Part shown: one piece after another, positions 42,367 to 51,526 of the stretch
Layout of the letters: every line of letters starts with the position of its first letter
Position numbering within the stretch: the first letter of the stretch is position 1
Source of the DNA: Mesorhizobium amorphae CCNWGS0123
GTDB lineage: Bacteria > Pseudomonadota > Alphaproteobacteria > Rhizobiales > Rhizobiaceae
Direction: 5' to 3'
DNA length: 64,000 nucleotides
Assembly: GCF_001686985.1 (NCBI RefSeq)
Contig: NZ_CP015318.1
Span: forward strand, 3,966,001 to 4,030,000
The notes under the pieces: model-generated
The model's input: the letters and a program-made list of their open reading frames with translations, nothing else
Told to the model about the DNA's origin: nothing
Database searches by the model: none
Translations under genes and position numbers: made by a program

Positions 42367-43522
42367 CAAGCCGCTCAAGATCGCCATCGTCGCCGGCGAG
42401 GAATCCGGCGATCTGCTTGGCGCCGACATCGTTGCCGCACTCAAGCGGACGACCGGCCGCGAAATCAGGCTTGTCGGCATAGGCGGCCGCCATCTGCAGG
42501 GGCTCGGGTTGAAATCCCTGTTCGACGGCAGCGAAATCGCGCTGATGGGGTTCAGTGCCATCCTGCGCGACCTGCCGCGCCTGATCAGGCGCATCGGCCA
42601 GACTGCAGGCGCGATCGCTGCCGAGAAACCCGACTGCCTCATCACCATCGACAGCCCGGATTTTTCGCTGCGTGTGGCCCGCAAGGTCCGCGCCGCCGAT
42701 CCGTCGATCCCGATCGTCCACTATGTCTGCCCGAGCGTCTGGGCGTGGCGGCCGGGCAGGGCGGTGGCGATGAAGCCCTATGTCGACCACATCCTGTGCA
42801 TCCTGCCGTTCGAGGTGAAGGCGCTTGCCCGTCTCGGCGGCCCGCCCGGCACTTATGTCGGCCACCGCCTGACGCAGGATCCGGGCGTGCTTGCCGCAGC
42901 CAGGGCGCAAGGCCAGGCGCGCGACCTCTCGGAAGATCGCGTGAAGACACTGCTCGTGCTGCCCGGCTCCCGCCGTGGCGAAGTGCGGCGCCTGATCGAC
43001 GCGTTCGGCAAGACGGTGTCGGTGTTGCACCAGCGCGGTCATCGCCTGCGCCTTCTGTTGCCCACCGTGCCGCATGTTGCCGACCTGGTCAGGACTTCGG
43101 TCGCAAGCTGGGACGAAAAGCCGGAAATCATCCTCGAGCCCGAGCGCAAATGGCAGGCATTCGGCAAGGCCGACGCGGCGCTGATCGCCTCGGGAACGGT
43201 ATCGCTCGAACTTGCGCTGTCAGGTGTCCCGATGGTGTCCTGCTACAAGCTCGATCCCGTGGCGCGGCTCGTCATGCCGCATCTGATTTCCGTCTGGTCG
43301 GCGCTGCTGCCTAATCTGATTTCCGACCGCGCGCTCGTGCCGGAGTTCTACGACCAGTATGTCTTGCCGGAAAACCTCGCCCGGCAACTGCAAGCATTGT
43401 TCGCCGACACCGGCATGCGCGCCTGGCAGAAGGACGGCTTCGCCGAGATCGCGAGGCGTATGACCACGAACCGGCCCTCCGGCGATATCGCGGCAGAGGT
43501 CGTTCTCCGACACATCAAATAA
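42356..43522 (+). CDS. lpxB: Lipid-A-disaccharide synthase
   Basis: The 388-residue GT-B glycosyltransferase (GT19) joins UDP-2,3-diacylglucosamine and lipid X to the lipid A disaccharide. The start IAIVAGEESGDLLGADI, GIGGRHL, YVCPSVWAWRPGR, TYVGHRLTQD and LPGSRRGEVRRL are diagnostic. It overlaps lpxI by 11 bases and ends the long run that began at pyrH. A strong bidirectional terminator follows before convergent gltA. Confidence 0.98.
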   Translation: MVTDKPLKIAIVAGEESGDLLGADIVAALKRTTGREIRLVGIGGRHLQGLGLKSLFDGSEIALMGFSAILRDLPRLIRRIGQTAGAIAAEKPDCLITIDSPDFSLRVARKVRAADPSIPIVHYVCPSVWAWRPGRAVAMKPYVDHILCILPFEVKALARLGGPPGTYVGHRLTQDPGVLAAARAQGQARDLSEDRVKTLLVLPGSRRGEVRRLIDAFGKTVSVLHQRGHRLRLLLPTVPHVADLVRTSVASWDEKPEIILEPERKWQAFGKADAALIASGTVSLELALSGVPMVSCYKLDPVARLVMPHLISVWSALLPNLISDRALVPEFYDQYVLPENLARQLQALFADTGMRAWQKDGFAEIARRMTTNRPSGDIAAEVVLRHIK

Positions 43523-43545
43523 AAAGCGCCCTTGCGGGCGCTTTT
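43522..43545. terminator. Terminator between convergent lpxB and gltA
   Basis: AAAGCGCCC (43522-43530) pairs with GGGCGCTTT (43535-43543), with A and T runs on both sides, so it can act in both directions. Confidence 0.9.
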
Positions 43546-43567
43546 TCGCGTTCTGGTTCAGGACCGA

Positions 43568-44896
43568 TCAGCGCTTCGCAATCGGCACGTAGTCGCGCTC
43601 CGGCGCACCGGTGTAGAGCTGGCGTGGGCGGCCGATCTTCTGGTGCGGATCCTCGATCATCTCTTTCCACTGCGCGATCCAGCCGACGGTGCGGGCGACC
43701 GCGAACAGCACGGTGAACATGGTGGTGGGGAAGCCCAGCGCCTTCAGCGTGATGCCGGAATAGAAGTCGACATTCGGGTAAAGCTTCTTCTCGATGAAAT
43801 AGGCGTCCGTCAGGGCGATCTTTTCCAGTTCCATGGCGATGTCGAGCAGCGGATCGTCCTTGATGCCGAGCTCGCCCAGCACCTCATGCGCGGTCTTCTG
43901 CATAATCTTGGCGCGCGGATCGTAGTTCTTGTAGACGCGGTGGCCGAAACCCATCAGCCGGAACGGATCGTTCTTGTCCTTGGCGCGGGCGATGAATTCT
44001 GGGATGTGGTCGACATGGCCGATCTCGCCCAGCATGTTGAGTGCCGCCTCGTTGGCGCCGCCATGCGCCGGGCCCCACAGGCAGGCGATGCCGGCGGCGA
44101 TGCAGGCAAACGGGTTGGCGCCCGACGAGCCGGCAAGCCGCACCGTCGAGGTCGAGGCGTTCTGCTCATGGTCGGCATGCAGGATGAAGATGCGCTCCAT
44201 GGCGCGCGCCAGCACCGGATTGATCTTGTATTCCTCGCACGGCACCGCAAAGCACATATGCAGGAAATTGGCGGCGAAGTTCAGCTCGTTCTTCGGGTAA
44301 ATGAAGGGCTGGCCGATATGGTATTTGTAGGCCATCGCCGCGATGGTCGGCATCTTGGCGATCAGCCGCATCGAGGCGACCATGCGCTGGTACGGGTCCG
44401 AGATGTCGGTAGAGTCATGGTAGAAGGCCGACAGCGCACCGACCACGCCGCACATCACCGCCATCGGGTGCGCGTCGCGGCGGAAGCCGGTGAAGAAGCG
44501 CGACATCTGCTCGTGCACCATCGTGTGGCGCGTCACCCGGTAGTCGAAATCGTCCTTCTGCGCCTTGGTCGGCAGCTCGCCGTAGAGCAGGAGATAGCAG
44601 ACTTCGAGGAAGTCGCCATGCTCGGCCAGCTGGTCGATCGGATAGCCGCGATGCAGGAGGATGCCGGCGTCGCCGTCGATGAACGTGATCCCCGACTCGC
44701 AGCTTGCCGTCGAGGTGAAACCGGGATCGTAGGTGAAGGCCCCGGTCGTGTTGTAGAGCGAACCGATATCGATGACATCCGGCCCGACTGAACCGCTTCG
44801 CACCTTGAATTCATGCGTCTTGCCGGCGAGCTCGAGCTTTGCGGTCGACTCGTGCGGTTTGCCGCCAAATTCCAGTTTTGTCGCAGCTTCGGTCAT
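43568..44896 (-). CDS. gltA: Citrate synthase (type II)
   Basis: The 442-residue enzyme condenses acetyl-CoA and oxaloacetate in the TCA cycle. Catalytic regions are GPAHGGANEAAL, GFGHRVYKNYDPRAK and the late ARTVGWIAQWKEM. The N-terminal domain is the NADH-sensitive type II form; it carries an internal near-repeat, residues 6-16 (TKLEFGGKPHE) and 19-29 (AKLELAGKTHE). ATG 44896 follows AAGGAG with ideal spacing; the upstream ATG is rejected. It is convergent with lpxB. Confidence 0.98.
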   Translation of the reverse strand: MTEAATKLEFGGKPHESTAKLELAGKTHEFKVRSGSVGPDVIDIGSLYNTTGAFTYDPGFTSTASCESGITFIDGDAGILLHRGYPIDQLAEHGDFLEVCYLLLYGELPTKAQKDDFDYRVTRHTMVHEQMSRFFTGFRRDAHPMAVMCGVVGALSAFYHDSTDISDPYQRMVASMRLIAKMPTIAAMAYKYHIGQPFIYPKNELNFAANFLHMCFAVPCEEYKINPVLARAMERIFILHADHEQNASTSTVRLAGSSGANPFACIAAGIACLWGPAHGGANEAALNMLGEIGHVDHIPEFIARAKDKNDPFRLMGFGHRVYKNYDPRAKIMQKTAHEVLGELGIKDDPLLDIAMELEKIALTDAYFIEKKLYPNVDFYSGITLKALGFPTTMFTVLFAVARTVGWIAQWKEMIEDPHQKIGRPRQLYTGAPERDYVPIAKR

Positions 44897-45062
44897 TGCA
44901 AACTCCTTTTCATTCCTCATGCCGGCAAGGGCAAATCCTGCAAATCACCGGAATGCGCGTACTCGCCACCGCATTTTAGGAGGTGCGTGCCAGATTGGGC
45001 CAAGGCCTAATGTTGCACTGCGAAACGCGCCTTTCAATGCCAATCTTCTTGGGCCAGTTTTC

Positions 45063-46487
45063 CTAATCGATTTGATCCGCGATGCGCGCCAGGCTTTCGT
45101 CCCGGCCGAGCACCGCAAGCACGTCGAACACGCCCGGCGAGGTGCTTTTGCCGGTGAGGGCGGCCCTGAGCGGTTGGGCCACGGCGCCGAGCTTGTGGCC
45201 TTCGGCCAGCGCGAACTCGCGGATCGCCGCCTCCGCCGCAGCGGCAGTCCACTCGCCGGAAACCGCCTTCAAAACACTGTGAGCGCCAGCCAGGATCGCG
45301 CGCGCGTCGCCGCCGAGCAATGAAGCCGCCTTGTCGTCGACCGGCAGCGGCCGCTCGGCGAACAGGAAACCGGCCCCATCGACGAGCTCGACCAAAGTCT
45401 TCGCCCGTTCCTTCAAGCCGGGCAAAGCAGCGAGCAGCTGTGCCTTCTTGTCGTCGTCGAGGCGCGCCGCGATTGCCGGGCCGCCCTCAAGATAGGGCAG
45501 CGTGGCGACGAAGATGCAGAACAGCTCGGCATCGTCCATGCGCCGCATATGCACGCCGTTCAGCGCCTCGAGTTTGGCGAAATCGAAGCGGGCAGCACCC
45601 TTGTTGACGTCGCCGATGTCGAACCAGGCGATCATGTCCTTGATCGACATCACCTCGTCGTCACCATGGCTCCAGCCGAGCCGTGCCAGATAGTTGAGCA
45701 GCGCCTCGGGCAGATAGCCCATGGCGCGATAGGCCTCGACGCCGAGCGCGCCATGTCGCTTCGACAGCTTGGCGCCGTCGGCGCCATGGATCAGCGGAAT
45801 GTGCGACATCGACGGCACCTCCCAGCCCATGGCGTTGTAGATCACCGTCTGGCGGGCGGCGTTGGTCAGATGGTCGTCGCCACGGATGATGTGGGTGACG
45901 CCCATGTCGTGATCGTCGACGACGACGGCATGCATGTAGGTCGGGTTGCCGTCCGAGCGCAGGATGATGAAATCGTCGAGATCCTTGTTGGGGAAGCGCA
46001 CCTCACCCTGCACGCGGTCGTGCACCGCAGTCTCGCCCTCGGTCGGCGCCTTGATGCGGATCGCGCCCTTGACGCCTGCAGGTGCCTCCGACGGATCGCG
46101 GTCGCGCCAGCGGCCGTCATAGCGGGGCGGCAGGCCCTTGGCACGTGCGGCCTCGCGCATCGCCTCCAGCTCGGCCGGCGTCGCGTAGCAGTAATAGGCC
46201 TTGCCCATGCGCACCAGCTCCTCAGCCACCTCGCGATGGCGCGGCGCGCGCTCGAACTGCGACACCGGCTCGCCGTCCCAGCTGAGGCCAAGCCAGGACA
46301 GCCCATCGAGGATGGCGGCTGTGGCGGCGTCGGTGGAGCGTTCGCGGTCCGTATCCTCGATGCGCAGCAGCATCGTGCCGGCGGTGTGCTTTGCATAGAG
46401 CCAGTTGAACAGCGCCGTACGCGCGCCGCCAATGTGCAAATAGCCTGTCGGCGAGGGGGCAAAGCGGGTGACGACCTTGTCGGACAT
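45063..46487 (-). CDS. gltX: Glutamate-tRNA ligase
   Basis: The 474-residue class I synthetase has the HIGH-like motif SPTGYLHIGGARTALFNWL and KMSKS-like KLSKRHGALGV, plus an all-helical anticodon-binding C terminus. In bacteria that use GatCAB (gatC and gatA are in this window), GluRS is typically non-discriminating and makes Glu-tRNA(Gln); whether this copy or a second does so cannot be told. It is divergent from comEC. Confidence 0.98.
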   Translation of the reverse strand: MSDKVVTRFAPSPTGYLHIGGARTALFNWLYAKHTAGTMLLRIEDTDRERSTDAATAAILDGLSWLGLSWDGEPVSQFERAPRHREVAEELVRMGKAYYCYATPAELEAMREAARAKGLPPRYDGRWRDRDPSEAPAGVKGAIRIKAPTEGETAVHDRVQGEVRFPNKDLDDFIILRSDGNPTYMHAVVVDDHDMGVTHIIRGDDHLTNAARQTVIYNAMGWEVPSMSHIPLIHGADGAKLSKRHGALGVEAYRAMGYLPEALLNYLARLGWSHGDDEVMSIKDMIAWFDIGDVNKGAARFDFAKLEALNGVHMRRMDDAELFCIFVATLPYLEGGPAIAARLDDDKKAQLLAALPGLKERAKTLVELVDGAGFLFAERPLPVDDKAASLLGGDARAILAGAHSVLKAVSGEWTAAAAEAAIREFALAEGHKLGAVAQPLRAALTGKSTSPGVFDVLAVLGRDESLARIADQID

Positions 46488-46588
46488 GGAACTCTCGGAA
46501 AGCGCAGAAAGCGGATGTGGTTGCGCGGACTTTCGCGCGTTGCGCGTTCATGTAGCATAGGAGGTCTGGGGCGCAAGGGGCAGACCCG

Positions 46589-49063
46589 ATGGCTGGACGA
46601 GGCCGGGGTGCGGAGGAGGGCGAGGGTGCGACGAGCAACGTCAGCGAGCGGGGCCTGTTTGCCGATGTTCCGTACGCCGAGCCCGTGCTGGTTCTGTCGC
46701 CGGCGCCGCAATCCGGCATTGAGCTTTTGCAGCCCGGCAATCGCGTACCGGCGCCTATCCCCACGAAAGCACCGGTCAGGCGGATCCACGCATCGCTACG
46801 CCGCCTTTCTGGTCCCGCAGTCCGCCGAAGCCTCGCCGCGGCTGCCGGCACAGAGCTTGACCGCGGCATGGGCTTCCTGCTGGTGCCGGCGTTTCTGGCA
46901 TGCGGGGTGATCTTCTATTTCTCGCTGGCGACGGAACCCGATTTCTACAGGCCCGTCGCCGTGGTCGCCTTGACGGCGGCCTGCGCTGTTGCCTCGCGGT
47001 CATGGCAGAGGACGCATTTGTGCTTCATGGCGGCGCTACTCTGCGCACTCGGCCTGCTCGCCGCCAAGATCGAAACCTGGCGCGCCGGAACGCAAATGCT
47101 CGGCTCCGAGATCCAGACGCGGCTGACCGGGCGGCTCGCCAGTCTGGAGGAGATGGAAAACGGCCGCGTCAGGCTGACCATCGACGTGATCTCGACCGCC
47201 CGCCCCAAGCTGCGCTACGCGCCGGAGCGGGTCAGGCTTTCGGCGCGGAAAGTTCCTCCGGAGATGACGGCCGGTTCCCTGATCACCGGCTATGCTCGGC
47301 TGCTCCCGCCGACCGGACCGGTGCGGCCGGACAGTTACGACTTCTCCTTCGACAGCTATTTCTCCGGCATCGGCGCCAGCGGCTTTTTCCTCGGCAATCC
47401 GAAGACTGTTGCCTCCAAATCTGGCGCCGGCGAAGACGCGCCATCCAGGACGCGCCTGGTGTCCGCGATCGAGAACGCCCGGGAGAACATCGCAGACCAC
47501 ATTCGCGGTCAGATTGGCGGCGCCGAAGGTGAGATTGCCGCGGCACTGATGGTCGGCGTACGCGCCGGCATCCCGGATGAGATCAACGAAGCGATGCGGC
47601 GCACCGGCATCTACCACATCATCTCGATTTCCGGCCTGCACATGGCGCTTGTCGCCGGCACCATCATGGGGCTGCTGCGCGGCGCCTTCGCCCTGTTTCC
47701 CGATTTCGCTTCGCGCCGGCCGGTGAAGAAATATGCGGCCGCCGCAGCGCTCTTTTCCATCGCCGCCTACCTCGTCTTTTCCGGCATCGTCGTCGCCGCC
47801 GAACGCAGCTTCATCATGCTGGCGGTGATGCTGGTCGCCGTGCTGTTCGACCGCGCGGCACTGACCATGCGTAACCTGGCGATCTCGGCCATCGCCGTCA
47901 TCCTGGTGTCGCCGCACGAAGTGGTTGGCCCGAGCTTCCAGATGTCGTTTGCGGCGACAGCGGCCCTTGTCGGCGCTTATGCCGGCTGGTCGGACTACCG
48001 CGCCGGCAGGGCGACATCGCCGCCGCCAAGGCGATCGCCGCTCGCCTTCGTCACGCGAAAATTCCTGCTCGGGATGGGCGGTCTCGCCATGACCTCGATC
48101 ATCGCTGGCGGTGCCACAGCGCTCTTCGCCATCTGGCATTTTCAGCGCGTGTCGCCGCTCAGCCTGTTTGCCAATTTGGCCGTCATGCCGATTGTCTCGG
48201 GAGTCATGCTGTTGGCCGTAATCAGCGCGCTGCTGATGCCTTTCGGGCTCGATTGGCCCTCCCTCTATCTGATGGGCAAAGGGCTGACGGCGATGATCGC
48301 GATCTCGGAATGGATTTCGGAGCGCTCACCGGTCGATGCCGTCGGTTTGATCTCCATTCAGTCGGTGCTGCTGGTGACCATCGCGCTGGTCATCGCCACC
48401 ATGGCGACGACATGGCTCAGACTGGCAGCGGTTCCGTTCGCGCTCGCCGGGCTGCTGACTGTCTCCAACACCCGCACGCCGGACGTCCTGATTTCGGAGG
48501 ATGCGCATCTGGTGGCAATGCCGATCGGCGGCAGCGAACTCGCCATCAACCGGGTGCGATCGAACGAGTTCACCACCGACAACTGGAAGCGCGCCGTGAA
48601 GTCCGAAACCATTGTCGAACCCGAGCCTTTCGAGAAGGGAGACGCGCGGTTCGACATGGATCCGGCCGACCTGCCGCCGGGCTCGCCCTTCTACTGCAGC
48701 GCCGGTCTGTGCCTCGCACGGCATCCGTCCGGCGCCATCGTCGCGTATGCAGAAGACCGCAAGGACGCTTGGCGAGCGTGTGCTTTCGCGACCCTGATCA
48801 TCGTCAACGACGCCACCGCCTACGACCCTTGCCGCAATCCGCTTGTCCTTGTCGTCAAGAAACGGCAGCTTGCCCGCTTGGGCAGCGCCGCCGTCTTCTT
48901 CGATCAGCAATCGGCAATCGCGCCGGCAGAGATAGACTTCGCTATCGAGCAGCCGTACCGGCCCTGGCACGAGCAACGCAGATTTTCGCGCGAAGCGAGG
49001 GGCCTGCCGCCTTACAAGACACCCGAAAGGCAGGCCAGCAAACAATCACCGCCGCCTCAGTAA
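46589..49063 (+). CDS. comEC: ComEC/Rec2 family competence protein, without a hydrolase domain
   Basis: ComEC forms the inner-membrane channel for single-stranded DNA in natural transformation. The 824-residue protein has an extended N terminus, a DUF4131-type region, and the Competence domain with SISGLHMALVAG and about eight further helices (to about 645). The last 180 residues lack the HxHxDH metallo-beta-lactamase motif found in Gram-positive ComEC and have instead a Cys-containing alphaproteobacterial region (FYCSAGLC). AAGGGG precedes the ATG. Its last seven bases overlap convergent lexA. Confidence 0.92.
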   Translation: MAGRGRGAEEGEGATSNVSERGLFADVPYAEPVLVLSPAPQSGIELLQPGNRVPAPIPTKAPVRRIHASLRRLSGPAVRRSLAAAAGTELDRGMGFLLVPAFLACGVIFYFSLATEPDFYRPVAVVALTAACAVASRSWQRTHLCFMAALLCALGLLAAKIETWRAGTQMLGSEIQTRLTGRLASLEEMENGRVRLTIDVISTARPKLRYAPERVRLSARKVPPEMTAGSLITGYARLLPPTGPVRPDSYDFSFDSYFSGIGASGFFLGNPKTVASKSGAGEDAPSRTRLVSAIENARENIADHIRGQIGGAEGEIAAALMVGVRAGIPDEINEAMRRTGIYHIISISGLHMALVAGTIMGLLRGAFALFPDFASRRPVKKYAAAAALFSIAAYLVFSGIVVAAERSFIMLAVMLVAVLFDRAALTMRNLAISAIAVILVSPHEVVGPSFQMSFAATAALVGAYAGWSDYRAGRATSPPPRRSPLAFVTRKFLLGMGGLAMTSIIAGGATALFAIWHFQRVSPLSLFANLAVMPIVSGVMLLAVISALLMPFGLDWPSLYLMGKGLTAMIAISEWISERSPVDAVGLISIQSVLLVTIALVIATMATTWLRLAAVPFALAGLLTVSNTRTPDVLISEDAHLVAMPIGGSELAINRVRSNEFTTDNWKRAVKSETIVEPEPFEKGDARFDMDPADLPPGSPFYCSAGLCLARHPSGAIVAYAEDRKDAWRACAFATLIIVNDATAYDPCRNPLVLVVKKRQLARLGSAAVFFDQQSAIAPAEIDFAIEQPYRPWHEQRRFSREARGLPPYKTPERQASKQSPPPQ

Positions 49064-49797
49064 CGCCGGATCAAGCCAACCAACTTGCCCTGCACCTTGA
49101 CCCGGTCGGGCCCGAAGATGCGGGTTTCATAGGCCGGGTTTGCGGCTTCCAGCGCGATCGACGCGCCCTTGCGGCGGAAGCGCTTGAGCGTCGCTTCCTC
49201 CTCGTCGACCAGCGCCACGACGATCTCGCCCGGGCTCGCCGTATCGGCGTTGCGGATGATGACCGTATCGCCGTCGAAAATCCCGGCCTCGATCATCGAA
49301 TCGCCCTTGACCTCCAGCGCGTAATGCTCGCCGCCCATAATCATGTCCGGCGGCACCGAGATCGAGTGCGTCTGATGCTGGATGGCGTCGATCGGCACAC
49401 CGGCCGCGATCCGGCCCATCACCGGAATGGAAACGGCCGCCACCGCATCGTCGTCATTGCCCGCCTGGGGCGTGCGCGACGATGCCATCGGCTTGATCTG
49501 CCGTCCGAGGCCGCCCTGCCCAAGACTGCCCTGAATGACGCTCGGCGAGAACTTTTTCGCCGCATTGAGGCCGGGGGCGATCGAGTCGGGCAGGCGCAGC
49601 ACTTCGAGCGCGCGCGCCCGGTTGGGTAGCCGGCGAATGAACCCGCGCTCCTCCAGCGCCGTGATCAGCCGGTGGATGCCCGACTTCGAGGCAAGGTCGA
49701 GCGCCTCCTTCATCTCGTCGAAGGATGGTGGAATACCACTTTCCTTCAGCCGCTCATGGATGAACATCAGCAGTTCATGTTGTTTGCGTGTCAGCAT
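49057..49797 (-). CDS. lexA: LexA repressor
   Basis: The 246-residue SOS repressor has an N-terminal winged helix (LTRKQHELLMFI, PPSFDEMKEALDLASKSGIHRLITALEERGFIRR), a long variable linker (about 70-125) and the self-cleaving domain with cleavage site Ala132-Gly133, nucleophile Ser167 (KGDSMIEAG) and Lys205. It is released by RecA* after DNA damage. The gene has its own GTTC-N7-GTTC operator upstream, indicating autoregulation. ATG 49797 begins conserved sequence. Confidence 0.98.
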   Translation of the reverse strand: MLTRKQHELLMFIHERLKESGIPPSFDEMKEALDLASKSGIHRLITALEERGFIRRLPNRARALEVLRLPDSIAPGLNAAKKFSPSVIQGSLGQGGLGRQIKPMASSRTPQAGNDDDAVAAVSIPVMGRIAAGVPIDAIQHQTHSISVPPDMIMGGEHYALEVKGDSMIEAGIFDGDTVIIRNADTASPGEIVVALVDEEEATLKRFRRKGASIALEAANPAYETRIFGPDRVKVQGKLVGLIRRY

Positions 49798-49846
49798 CGC
49801 GGCCCCCAACGGAATCGGAAAAACAAACCCAGAACAAACACTATCT

Positions 49847-49861
49847 GTTCCATTTGTGTTC
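49847..49861 (-). promoter_or_regulatory. LexA operator (alphaproteobacterial SOS box)
   Basis: GTTC (49847-49850), seven bases, GTTC (49858-49861) is an exact match to the GTTC-N7-GTTC box known for alphaproteobacterial LexA. It lies 50 bases upstream of the lexA ATG, so lexA is probably autoregulated. Confidence 0.88.
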
Positions 49862-50249
49862 CGCAACCGTTTAAAGTTTAATGAATGGGTTAAGGCGCCC
49901 GAAACGATGCTGCGGTCGACAGGGAATTCGCAACTCCCTCAAAGTTCGGCTTCATCGCCTTGATTTTGTTTTCATTTATGGCCTCAGCCCGACTTGCAAG
50001 GCTTCAGTACCGGCAATCATTTGGCGCAGACATTCCCGGATCGGGCCGTGTTCGACCATCCAGCCCGCTCGATGCACCGTGAACGAAACGAACTCAAAAT
50101 GCCAACTTTGAGCAAGGGTCGAGGGTGTCGTTGGGCCGACAAGTCATCGAGGCAGGTTCTTGCAGTGCGATGGCGAGTGATGAGAGAAAGTACCGATCGG
50201 CCTGTGTCGTCATTGCGTGCGGTGTCCTGCGGAGGGGAGCAGACATATC
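49862..50249. other. Gene-free intergenic region between lexA and kynU
   Basis: Divergent promoters for lexA and kynU should lie here, but I cannot place a convincing -10/-35 pair. Short open frames on both strands show no family features. The kynU ribosome binding site GGAGGGG (near 50231) is visible. A regulator gene such as kynR is not present. Confidence 0.6.
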
Positions 50250-51497
50250 ATGACCGGAATTCCTGATCTTGCGACCATCGAGGCGATGGACGCCGCGGAT
50301 CCGCTGCGCTCCCTGCGCGACCGCTTTGTCCTGCCCGAAGGGGTGATCTATCTCGACGGCAATTCGCTGGGCGCTGCCTCGCATGCCGCCTTCGACGAGC
50401 TGCGCAAGGCGGCCAGCGAAGAATGGGCGTACAACCTCATCCGGGCATGGAACACGGCCGGCTGGTTCGACATGCCGCTCGAACTCGGCGACCAGCTGGG
50501 GCGCCTGATCGGCGCAGCGTCCGGCCAAACGGTGGTCTGCGACACCACCTCGATCAACATCTACAAGGTTCTGCACGCGGCAATGGCCATGCGGCCGGAT
50601 CGGCCCGTCATCGTCGCCGAGGGCGACAGCTTCCCGACCGACCTCTACATGGCTGAAGGCGTGGCCTCGACCCGAAAGAACACTGTTCTGCGCCTCGCTG
50701 GCGTCGACGCGCCGACGATCGAGGAGTTGATCGACGAGAATGTCGCCGTCGTGTTGGTCAACCACGTCAACTACAAGTCAGGCGAACTGCGAGACATGAC
50801 CGCGCTGACGCGCATCGCCCATGACGCGGGGGCGCTGATCGTCTGGGACCTCTGCCACACCGCTGGCGCCATGCCGGTCGAACTGGATAAGGCCAATGCC
50901 GACTTCGCGGTCGGCTGCACTTACAAATATCTGAACGGCGGCCCCGGTTCTCCCGCCTTCATCTACGCAGCGGAGCGCCATCATGCCGATGTCCAGCAGC
51001 CGCTCAGCGGATGGTGGAGCCATGCGCGGCCCTTCGCCTTCGAGCAAGCCTATGCGGCCGGCACCGGCATCCGCCGGTTTCTGTGCGGCACGCAGCCGGT
51101 GCTGTCGATGCGCACGCTGAAGGGCGCGCTCGACATCTGGAAAGATGTCGACATGGCGGCCGTGAGGACGAAGAGCATCGCCCTGGCCGATCTGTTCATC
51201 GAACTCGTCGAGGCGAAATGCGGTATCTACGGTCTCACGCTCGAAAGCAACCGTAACAGCGCCAGGCGCGGCAGCCAGATCTCATTCATGCACGAGCATG
51301 GCTATCAGATCATGCGGGCGCTGATCGAACGTGGCGTTATCGGCGATTTCCGGGCGCCGTCGACCATACGCTTTGGCTTCACCCCGCTCTATGTCGGCTA
51401 CGCCGATGTGTGGCACGCTGTAGAAGTTCTGGCAGACATCCTGCGCAGCGGCGCCTGGAAGGACGCACGTTTCGCCGTCAAGGAGGCCGTCACCTGA
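50250..51497 (+). CDS. kynU: Kynureninase
   Basis: The 415-residue PLP enzyme cleaves L-kynurenine to anthranilate and L-alanine. Seen are YLDGNSLGA, WNTAGWFDMPLELGD, the Asp200 in VWDLCHTAGA that contacts the PLP ring nitrogen, and Lys226 in CTYKYLNGGPGSPAF that forms the Schiff base. Length is usual. It is followed by an arylformamidase gene on the same strand, making a two-gene kynurenine unit; tryptophan 2,3-dioxygenase (kynA) is not adjacent. Anthranilate could feed TrpD encoded nearby on the other strand. Confidence 0.97.
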   Translation: MTGIPDLATIEAMDAADPLRSLRDRFVLPEGVIYLDGNSLGAASHAAFDELRKAASEEWAYNLIRAWNTAGWFDMPLELGDQLGRLIGAASGQTVVCDTTSINIYKVLHAAMAMRPDRPVIVAEGDSFPTDLYMAEGVASTRKNTVLRLAGVDAPTIEELIDENVAVVLVNHVNYKSGELRDMTALTRIAHDAGALIVWDLCHTAGAMPVELDKANADFAVGCTYKYLNGGPGSPAFIYAAERHHADVQQPLSGWWSHARPFAFEQAYAAGTGIRRFLCGTQPVLSMRTLKGALDIWKDVDMAAVRTKSIALADLFIELVEAKCGIYGLTLESNRNSARRGSQISFMHEHGYQIMRALIERGVIGDFRAPSTIRFGFTPLYVGYADVWHAVEVLADILRSGAWKDARFAVKEAVT

Positions 51498-51526
51498 GCG
51501 GCAAGGAGAGCAGGGGGAGGGCAGAG

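Noticed and set aside
50081..50093. GAAC-N5-GAAC upstream of kynU, which resembles an SOS box
   Set aside because: The alphaproteobacterial box needs seven bases between the half-sites; here there are five.
49881..50266. Short open frames in the lexA-kynU gap as possible small genes
   Set aside because: No ribosome binding site, no recognisable domain and composition unlike neighbouring genes.
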